From: Eubacteriales bacterium
GTDB lineage: Bacteria > Bacillota_A > Clostridia > Christensenellales > Aristaeellaceae
DNA length: 10,573 nt
Direction of reading: 5' to 3'
NCBI GenBank assembly: GCA_030528845.1
Contig: JAUMYC010000074.1
Coordinates: 1 to 10,573, forward strand
Shown here piece by piece: positions 6,348-10,573 of the stretch. Position 1 is the first letter of the stretch. Every line of letters begins with the position of its first letter. Under the pieces are notes generated by a model. That model had not been told where the DNA came from. It made no database searches and worked only from the letters and a program-made list of their open reading frames with translations. The position numbers and the translations under genes are program-made.

Positions 6348-7571
6348 ATGGGCAAGACAAGGGTGGCGGTGCTCTACGGCGGAAAGAGCTGCGAGCACGA
6401 CGTTTCGATCATCTCCGGCCTGCAGGCGCTGGGCGCGCTCGATACGGAAAAATACGAAGGCTTCCCGGTGTACCTTGCGCGCGACGGCGCGTGGTTCGTG
6501 GGCGAGAAGCTGACGGACATGGCGGTGTACAAAGCGTTTGACAAGGCCGCGTTCAGCCGCGTGCTGCCCTCCGGAGAGGACGGCAAGCTCGTGCTGCGCG
6601 CATGGCCGACGGATAAAAAGGGCTTTTTCAGCAAAAACTGCGAAGTGCTGAAGGTGGCGGACGTGGCGCTGCCCGTCATGCACGGCCTCAACGGCGAGGA
6701 CGGCACTCTGCAGGGCATGCTGGAGCTCTTCGGCGTTCCCTACGCCTCCTCGGGCGTGCTGGGCTCCGCCATCGGCATGGATAAGATCGCCATGAAGACC
6801 TTCTTCCGGGGCTGCGGCTTCCCTGTGCTGGAGAGCCAGTGGCTCGACAGGGCCGAATGGGCGGAGAAGAAGGACGCGGTCGTCGAGCGGCTGGAGAAGA
6901 ATCTGCCCTATCCCATGTTCGTCAAGCCGGCCAACCTCGGCTCCTCCATCGGCATCTCCCGCGCGGACGACCGCGAGGGCCTGGAGCACGCCATCGACGT
7001 GGCGGCGGCCTATGACAGGCGCATCATCGTCGAGAGGGGCATTAAGAACCGGCTGGAGGTCAACTGCTCTGTGCTGGGCTATGCGGGCTATGTGCGCCCC
7101 TCCGTGCTGGAGATGCCCGAGCAGGTCTCCGGCGGGCTGCTTTCCTTTGATATCAAGTACATCAAATCCGCCAAGGGCGGCCAGAGCAAGGGCATGACCA
7201 GCCTTGCAAGGCAGATCCCCGCGCCCATCGGCGAGGAGATGACCAAGGAGATCCAGCAGCTCTCCGTGCGGGTCTTCCGCGAGATGGATCTCAAGGGCTG
7301 CGTGCGCATCGACTATATCATCGATGCGGACACGAACGAATTCTACATCTGCGAGATCAACACCATCCCCGGCTCGCTCGCGTTCTATCTCTGGGAGCCC
7401 ACCGGCACGCTGTACAAGCAGCTGCTCGACGAGATGATCGTCTTCGCCTACCGCGACAGGGCCGAACGCGCGGCCAGCGTCTTCTCCTATGATTCCGAGA
7501 TCCTGAACAAGCAGGCCGCCGGCTCCAAGATGGCCGGCAAGCTGACGGGCGGCAAGCTCAGGGGCAACTGA
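6348..7571 (+). CDS. ddl: D-alanine--D-alanine ligase family (ATP-grasp)
   Basis: Ddl joins two D-alanines with ATP to make the dipeptide used by MurF. The 407-residue product carries the N-terminal EHDVSI (16-21), HGLNGEDGTLQG (112-123), the ATP-grasp strand FVKPANLGSSIGIS (191-204) and the Mg-binding CEINTIPGS (335-343). The omega-loop segment FDIKY has Tyr271, aligned with Tyr216 of E. coli DdlB. That favours D-Ala over the D-lactate specificity of Leuconostoc-type Phe enzymes. It is longer than E. coli DdlB (about 306) because of an insert around 75-105 and a C-terminal tail rich in Gly, Lys and Ser. ATG 6348 is preferred over ATG 6315 because GAAGGAG (6335-6341) stands 6 nt before it. 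The spacing to murF is 29 nt. It is the last gene of the operon, ahead of the terminator at 7661. Confidence 0.92.
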   Translation: MGKTRVAVLYGGKSCEHDVSIISGLQALGALDTEKYEGFPVYLARDGAWFVGEKLTDMAVYKAFDKAAFSRVLPSGEDGKLVLRAWPTDKKGFFSKNCEVLKVADVALPVMHGLNGEDGTLQGMLELFGVPYASSGVLGSAIGMDKIAMKTFFRGCGFPVLESQWLDRAEWAEKKDAVVERLEKNLPYPMFVKPANLGSSIGISRADDREGLEHAIDVAAAYDRRIIVERGIKNRLEVNCSVLGYAGYVRPSVLEMPEQVSGGLLSFDIKYIKSAKGGQSKGMTSLARQIPAPIGEEMTKEIQQLSVRVFREMDLKGCVRIDYIIDADTNEFYICEINTIPGSLAFYLWEPTGTLYKQLLDEMIVFAYRDRAERAASVFSYDSEILNKQAAGSKMAGKLTGGKLRGN

Positions 7572-7720
7572 GGCCGCGCAGGGGGGAAGAGAGCGCGCTT
7601 CACGGCGCCCTGATACCACGCATAGCGCCGGCTGTCGAGCCGGCAAAGCTGCGCCATACACGCCTCGCACAGGGCAAAGTGCGGGGCGTTTTTTTCGGGA
7701 GAACAGAGGATGCAGGACAT
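7487..7720 (-). CDS. Small CxxC-CxxC (zinc-ribbon-like) protein, function unknown
   Basis: A 77-residue protein on the minus strand. The first half contains C3xxC6 and C18xxC21, eleven residues apart, a pattern that commonly binds one zinc. A basic, aromatic stretch follows (SRRYAWYQGAVKRAL, about 29-43), and then a proline- and leucine-rich tail. Support for a real gene is a near-perfect ribosome site, AAGGAGG (7735-7729), with 8 nt to the ATG. The last 28 codons overlap the 3' end of ddl antisense, and the ddl terminator hairpin lies within its CEAC-coding part. No promoter was recognised. I do not recognise a named family. It may be a small regulator, or a remnant of the zinc-ribbon start of a larger protein. 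The alternative is a chance ORF, but the start signal and cysteine spacing argue against that. Confidence 0.6.
   Translation of the reverse strand: MSCILCSPEKNAPHFALCEACMAQLCRLDSRRYAWYQGAVKRALFPPARPQLPLSLPPVSLPAILEPAACLFRISES
7661..7695 (+). terminator. Intrinsic terminator of the ribU-ddl operon
   Basis: CGCCTCGCAC (7661-7670) pairs with GTGCGGGGCG (7679-7688), all ten positions with one wobble, with loop AGGGCAAA and seven T (7689-7695). It stands 90 nt after the ddl stop. It also falls inside the small convergent CxxC gene. Confidence 0.85.
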
Positions 7721-7894
7721 GCAGCAGGCCTCCTTCGCGTCTTTTTCTTCTCAGTATCGGCCGTTTTCGGCATGCTATGCGGCGCGGAGAAAAAGAGTGC
7801 GCATGCGGCAAAACAGGCGCGCGCGGGGCCCTCCCTCGGGCTGTGCAAAGGCCCGGTTAAGAGGGTAAAATGATAGTAAACACAGCCTTTTTGC

Positions 7895-7924
7895 TTGACA
7901 GAGAAGGGGGCGAAAAGGTATAAT
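7895..7924 (+). promoter_or_regulatory. Strong sigma-A promoter for rplM-rpsI
   Basis: TTGACA (7895-7900), an 18-nt spacer and TATAAT (7919-7924): both boxes are perfect consensus, as expected for a highly expressed ribosomal protein operon. Transcription would start near 7931. Confidence 0.92.
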
Positions 7925-7930
7925 CTTCAT

Positions 7931-8040
7931 TGTGCCTGTCTGTGCACTAGCCCCGTACGCACAGGCAAAGTCGCAGTAGCTTGCTGACCACTTGCGAGAC
8001 GGCGAACTGTAGGAATAATACAGATTTCTTTTCACACAGC
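7931..8040 (+). promoter_or_regulatory. Structured 5' leader of rplM, candidate ribosomal-protein (L13) leader
   Basis: About 125 nt separate the promoter from the rplM start. The leader can form CTGTGC (7940-7945) with GCACAG (7959-7964), or alternatively GCCTGT (7934-7939) with ACAGGC (7961-7966); these share bases and cannot coexist. Further on, GTCGCA (7970-7975) can pair with TGC..GAC (7993-8000), and CTGTA (8007-8011) with TACAG (8019-8023) around loop GGAATAA. Bacillota rplM genes are known to carry an L13 autoregulatory leader, and the position fits. I cannot confirm the family consensus by eye. No terminator is seen in the leader, so any control would act on translation or mRNA stability. 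Confidence 0.5.
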
Positions 8041-8056
8041 TGAGGAGGAAATACCA

Positions 8057-8488
8057 GTGAGCACATATATGGCAAAGCCCGCTAACGTCGAGCGTAAGTG
8101 GTACGTCATCGATGCTACGGACAAGGTTCTCGGCCGTCTGGCTACGCAGGTCGCCATGATCCTGCGCGGCAAGAACAAGGCTACCTTCACCCCCCATGTC
8201 GATACCGGCGACTATGTCATCATCATCAACGCTGACAAGATCAAGGTCACCGGCAAGAAGATGGACGAAAAGCTCTATCGTCATCACACCGGCTATCCGG
8301 GCGGACTCAAGGAGCTCACCTATCGCGAGCTGCTGACCCGTCGCCCCGGCTTCGCCTTCCATGAGGCCGTCCGCGGCATGCTGCCGAAGGGCCCCCTGGG
8401 TTACAAGATGATCAAGAAGCTCCATGTGTACGCCGGCCCCGAGCACGAACACGCGGCCCAGAAGCCCGAAGTGCTCGAGGTGAAGTAA
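8057..8488 (+). CDS. rplM: Large-subunit ribosomal protein L13 (uL13)
   Basis: uL13 is an early-assembling protein that binds 23S rRNA. The 143-residue length is usual. It opens with ERKWYVIDA (12-20), continues with [15 protein letters not shown] (25-39) and [15 protein letters not shown] (45-59), and has the family signature [11 protein letters not shown] (105-115). The start is GTG at 8057 with GAGGAGG (8042-8048) 8 nt upstream. A downstream ATG (codon 5) lacks a well-placed ribosome site. Arginine codons here are often CGT, unlike the CGC/AGG-rich genes to the left, as expected for a highly expressed gene. It is the first gene of a two-gene operon and is followed 19 nt later by rpsI. Confidence 0.98.
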   Translation: MSTYMAKPANVERKWYVIDATDKVLGRLATQVAMILRGKNKATFTPHVDTGDYVIIINADKIKVTGKKMDEKLYRHHTGYPGGLKELTYRELLTRRPGFAFHEAVRGMLPKGPLGYKMIKKLHVYAGPEHEHAAQKPEVLEVK

Positions 8489-8507
8489 GGGAAGGGAGGA
8501 CGCAGCA

Positions 8508-8900
8508 ATGGCAGAAGTTTCTTACAGCGCCGTTGGCAGGAGGAAGAAGGCGATCGCCCGCGTTCGTCTGATCCCCGGCGAAGGCAATATCACCATCAAT
8601 CGTCGTTCCATCGACAATTATTTCGGCTATGAGACCCTCAAGATGCTGGTTCGCCAGCCCCTGACTCTCACCGATACCATCTCCCGCTTTGACGTCGTCG
8701 TCAAGGTCTGCGGCGGTGGCTACACCGGCCAGGCCGGCGCGATCCGTCACGGCATCGCCCGCGCTCTGGTGAAGGCCGATGGCGAGTTCAAGGACGCCAT
8801 CAAGAAGGCCGGCTATCTGACCCGCGATCCGCGCATGAAGGAACGTAAGAAGTACGGCCTCAAGGCCGCCCGTCGCGCTCCGCAGTTCTCCAAGCGCTAA
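8508..8900 (+). CDS. rpsI: Small-subunit ribosomal protein S9 (uS9)
   Basis: uS9 sits in the head of the 30S subunit, and its C-terminal tail reaches the P-site tRNA anticodon loop. The 130-residue product shows [13 protein letters not shown] (9-21), the S9 signature [19 protein letters not shown] (69-87) and the invariant end [14 protein letters not shown], with the terminal Ser-Lys-Arg that contacts tRNA. The ATG has AGGGAGGA (8493-8500) 7 nt upstream and lies 19 nt after rplM. Codon use is biased in the same way as in rplM (CGT for Arg). A strong terminator follows about 50 nt after the stop. Complete and canonical. Confidence 0.98.
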   Translation: MAEVSYSAVGRRKKAIARVRLIPGEGNITINRRSIDNYFGYETLKMLVRQPLTLTDTISRFDVVVKVCGGGYTGQAGAIRHGIARALVKADGEFKDAIKKAGYLTRDPRMKERKKYGLKAARRAPQFSKR

Positions 8901-8948
8901 TTGCAAAATTACCCGCGAAGGAGCATACGGATCCGTCAGGATTTGTGC

Positions 8949-8991
8949 AAAAAATCATCCTCTGTCACGCTTGTGGCAGAGGATTTTTTTT
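8949..8991. terminator. Bidirectional intrinsic terminator between rpsI and the convergent phosphotransferase gene
   Basis: ATCCTCTGTCAC (8957-8968) pairs fully, with one wobble, with GTGGCAGAGGAT (8973-8984) around a GCTT loop. On the plus strand a run of T follows (8984-8991). On the minus strand the stem is followed by GA and then six T (8954-8949). It can serve both rpsI and the gene ending at 9030. Confidence 0.93.
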
Positions 8992-9029
8992 ATCGCCTCA
9001 AAATGGGGCGCGCAGAGGACATGCCCGCC

Positions 9030-9875
9030 CTACAGCGGCAGGCGGCGCAGCTTTTCACGCAGGCCGCCGCGCAGCTCTGCAAGAGAGCCTTCGGCCCATT
9101 TGGGGAAGGAGGGCCTTTGGCAGGCCGAGATGAGCGTCGTGAGCGTGCAGGCGACGGAATCGACCGCCTCCTGCGCCGGGTCGAACGGGCCGTAGGCCTC
9201 CAAAAAGGCGGAAACGGCCGCGCCCTGCAAAGAGGAAGTCACGTTGCGCAGGTCGGAAAAGACATAGCCCTTGCCCAGCAGATTGTAATCGTACATGAAC
9301 GCGAAGGAACGGTCGCGTGCGGCGATGAGGTTGGTGTAGTAAAAATCGTTGTAGGTGAGGGTGCGCGGGAGAGCGCGGACGACGCGCAGGAGGGCGTCGA
9401 GCCCGGCTTCCAGCTCGCGCCAGACGGGCAGGCTGCCCGTGCCGGTCGCCTCGCGCACGAGGGCGAGATTTTCCGGCGTGAGGCAGTCGGTCTCGTCGTA
9501 GAGCCGCGCGCCGTGCGCCGCGACGTAGGGCGCGCCCTGTTCGTGCAGCGCGCGATACCAAAGGGCCAGCTTTTCGGCGAGCACGGGGTCGGCGTGGTCG
9601 CTCTCGACGCCGAGCCGCAGAAAAGGACTGGCGGCGATATCTTCCATGAGCAAAGCGCTGTCCGTTTGGGCGATGATCTCGAGCGTGCGCACGCCGAGGG
9701 AGCGCAGGATGCGATAGTTTTCGATCTCGCGCCGGTATTCCGCCTTTTCAAAATACTTGAGCACGGCGGTGCGCGTTCCGGAAAACACGCGCGCGACGTG
9801 TACGCCGTCCTTGGAGCGGATGGGCTCGATCCGCTCGAAGGGATAGTGCATTTGTTCCAGCAGTGCGTTCAGCAT
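9030..9875 (-). CDS. Phosphotransferase-fold protein (aminoglycoside phosphotransferase/choline kinase-like), substrate unknown
   Basis: A 281-residue soluble protein with the kinase-like fold of the APH/choline kinase group. Visible elements are an ATP-lysine in AVLKYF (Lys40), a paired glutamate in YRREIENY (about 50-52), a hinge LLMEDI (75-80), the LHEQG stretch (110-114), a catalytic loop TYNDFYYTN with Asp177 and Asn182 at the standard D+5 spacing, and a metal aspartate in MYDYN (Asp196). The histidine that usually stands two residues before the catalytic Asp (HxD) is Tyr175 here. The ATG has GGGAGGA immediately upstream and lies 13 nt after the GNAT gene, so the two are co-transcribed. 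Substrates of such proteins range from antibiotics to sugars, lipid heads and homoserine, and nothing here selects one. Calling it a resistance gene would not be justified. Confidence 0.8.
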   Translation of the reverse strand: MLNALLEQMHYPFERIEPIRSKDGVHVARVFSGTRTAVLKYFEKAEYRREIENYRILRSLGVRTLEIIAQTDSALLMEDIAASPFLRLGVESDHADPVLAEKLALWYRALHEQGAPYVAAHGARLYDETDCLTPENLALVREATGTGSLPVWRELEAGLDALLRVVRALPRTLTYNDFYYTNLIAARDRSFAFMYDYNLLGKGYVFSDLRNVTSSLQGAAVSAFLEAYGPFDPAQEAVDSVACTLTTLISACQRPSFPKWAEGSLAELRGGLREKLRRLPL

Positions 9876-9888
9876 GTATTCCTCCCGG

Positions 9889-10341
9889 TCAATAGCGCGT
9901 GCCGCGCGCGTAGATGGCCTGCAGGGTGTTGTCGCGGCTCAGGCGGGATTCCAGCCTGCGGAAGCCGTATTTTTCGTACAGGCCGGCGTGGTCTGTGCAG
10001 ACGTAGAGCGTCTCGTAGCCCTGCGTGCGGGCTTCCTGGATGCAGGCGCGCAGCAGCAGGCCCACGTTGCCCCGGCCGCGGTATTCCTCGCCTACGAACA
10101 CATAGGAGCACCACGGCGCGTACATGCAGTCCGGGATATAGTCCTCGCGGCAGAGGGCGCAGAAGCCCGCGGTCTTCCAGCCGTTTTCCAGCAGTACAAA
10201 GACGCGGTCTCTGGGATAGAAATCCTCCGTGCGCAGGGCGCGCGCAAAGGCCTTGCCCGCGCTCCACGGGCAGTTTTCGGCGTAATCGGCCAGCGCGTAC
10301 CATTCGCGCGAGCCGGGGGAAAGCATTTTGACGCTGAGCAT
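9889..10341 (-). CDS. GNAT-family N-acetyltransferase, substrate unknown
   Basis: A 150-residue single-domain GNAT enzyme. The acetyl-CoA loop is YRGRGNVG (87-94), preceded by the strand CSYVFVGEE (78-86), and the C-terminal LYEKYGFRRLE (121-131) is the usual last motif. The N-terminal half has an unusual number of Trp, Cys and Tyr residues (ENCPWSAGK, CMYAPWCSY). The start at 10341 (MLSVKML) is preferred. The open frame continues upstream to about 10539, but that part reads a hairpin and a C-run as low-complexity residues and lacks a ribosome site. AAAGG stands about 10 nt before 10341, which is only moderate. The stop is 13 nt before the phosphotransferase start. The acceptor substrate cannot be predicted; a paired role with the downstream kinase-fold protein is possible. 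Confidence 0.85.
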   Translation of the reverse strand: MLSVKMLSPGSREWYALADYAENCPWSAGKAFARALRTEDFYPRDRVFVLLENGWKTAGFCALCREDYIPDCMYAPWCSYVFVGEEYRGRGNVGLLLRACIQEARTQGYETLYVCTDHAGLYEKYGFRRLESRLSRDNTLQAIYARGTRY

Positions 10342-10373
10342 CGGGAAACCGCCTTTCTTGTTTTGGGGGAGTT

Positions 10374-10413
10374 GCGAGAACCTTTTTCTTTGGGAAAAGA
10401 AAAAGGTTCTCGC
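10374..10413. repeat. Perfect 18-bp inverted repeat (long hairpin) upstream of the GNAT gene
   Basis: GCGAGAACCTTTTTCTTT (10374-10391) and AAAGAAAAAGGTTCTCGC (10396-10413) are exact reverse complements around GGGA. With one bulged T the stem can extend outward through GGGGAG (10366-10371) and the CTCTCC side (10415-10420). No T-run follows on either strand, so it is not a standard terminator. It ends 32 nt upstream of the GNAT start and would lie in that mRNA's leader if transcription begins further right. It may be a dispersed palindromic repeat. Confidence 0.85.
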
Positions 10414-10450
10414 GCTCTCCAAAAAGAAACCTGTATTGAGGGGGACAGAA

Positions 10451-10558
10451 CCGGCAATGCCGGGGTGATATAAGAGGAGTTTTGGGGGGGGGGGGGGGGT
10501 GTGGTGGGGTAATATACCCCCCCCCCCCCCCCCCCCCACAAACCCTGGAGGGGGGGGA
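10451..10558. other. Window-edge region with homopolymer G and C tracts
   Basis: The tract contains a 13-bp palindrome CCGGCAATGCCGG (10451-10463), 16 consecutive G (10484-10499), GGGGTA-ATA-TACCCC (10506-10520) running into 21 consecutive C (10517-10537), and eight or more G near 10550-10557. The G and C runs could fold back on each other. No gene is supported here, and no clear promoter for the GNAT gene was found (TTGCCG with TACAGG is too weak). It looks like a contig end or unreliable sequence. Confidence 0.7.
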
Positions 10559-10573
10559 TAATTGAGTGATAAG

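Noticed and set aside
7627..7644. Hairpin GCCGGCT-GTCG-AGCCGGC as a ddl terminator
   Set aside because: No T-run follows on either strand; the real terminator is at 7661-7695.
7600..7848. Second minus-strand open frame of 82 codons over the CxxC gene
   Set aside because: Basic, Pro/Arg-rich shadow in another frame without a ribosome site; the 7487-7720 frame has the strong one.
8901..10331. Plus-strand open frame of 476 codons
   Set aside because: It starts at the rpsI terminator without a ribosome site and is antisense to the kinase-fold and GNAT genes, which have recognisable motifs.
9889..10539. Extended GNAT start giving a Gly-rich N-terminus
   Set aside because: The extension translates the C-run and hairpin as low-complexity residues and has no ribosome site; the start at 10341 gives a normal GNAT length.

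Overview
The window is GC-rich DNA that reads as a Clostridia-type Bacillota. The evidence is a threonine T-box riboswitch ahead of thrS, a RibU-type ECF vitamin transporter subunit, strong AGGAGG-like ribosome binding sites, GTG and TTG starts, sigma-A promoters with near-consensus boxes, and the rplM-rpsI pair behind a structured leader. No mobile element, CRISPR array, tRNA or rRNA gene is visible. Most of the window is core housekeeping DNA, and I see no new defence or accessory system. A run of G and C homopolymers near position 10573 suggests a contig end or poor sequence.

Layout. Positions 1-1419 (minus strand) hold the first 357 codons of thrS, its T-box leader and its promoter. A divergent promoter at 1482-1510 opens a plus-strand operon of seven tightly spaced genes: ribU (1567), tsaE (2166), tsaB (2664), rimI (3374), an alpha/beta hydrolase (3887), a membrane-anchored murF-like ligase (4720) and a D-Ala-D-Ala ligase (6348). 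The operon ends at a strong intrinsic terminator (7661-7695). That terminator lies inside a small convergent minus-strand gene (7487-7720) for a CxxC-CxxC protein. Positions 7895-8900 carry the ribosomal protein operon rplM-rpsI with a near-consensus promoter, a 5' leader and a bidirectional terminator (about 8949-8991). Positions 9030-10341 (minus) hold a two-gene unit, a GNAT acetyltransferase followed by a phosphotransferase-fold protein. Upstream of it lie an 18-bp perfect inverted repeat and the homopolymer tracts.

How the genes work together. thrS and rplM-rpsI serve translation. tsaE and tsaB supply two parts of the machinery that makes t6A on ANN-decoding tRNAs, including tRNA-Thr; the catalytic partner TsaD is not here. 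rimI is the usual neighbour of these genes. MurF and Ddl perform consecutive steps: Ddl makes D-Ala-D-Ala and MurF adds it to the UDP-MurNAc-tripeptide. RibU imports riboflavin but needs EcfA/EcfA'/EcfT from elsewhere. The points most worth a second look are the membrane domain on MurF, the small CxxC gene with a terminator embedded in it, and the hairpin near the right edge.
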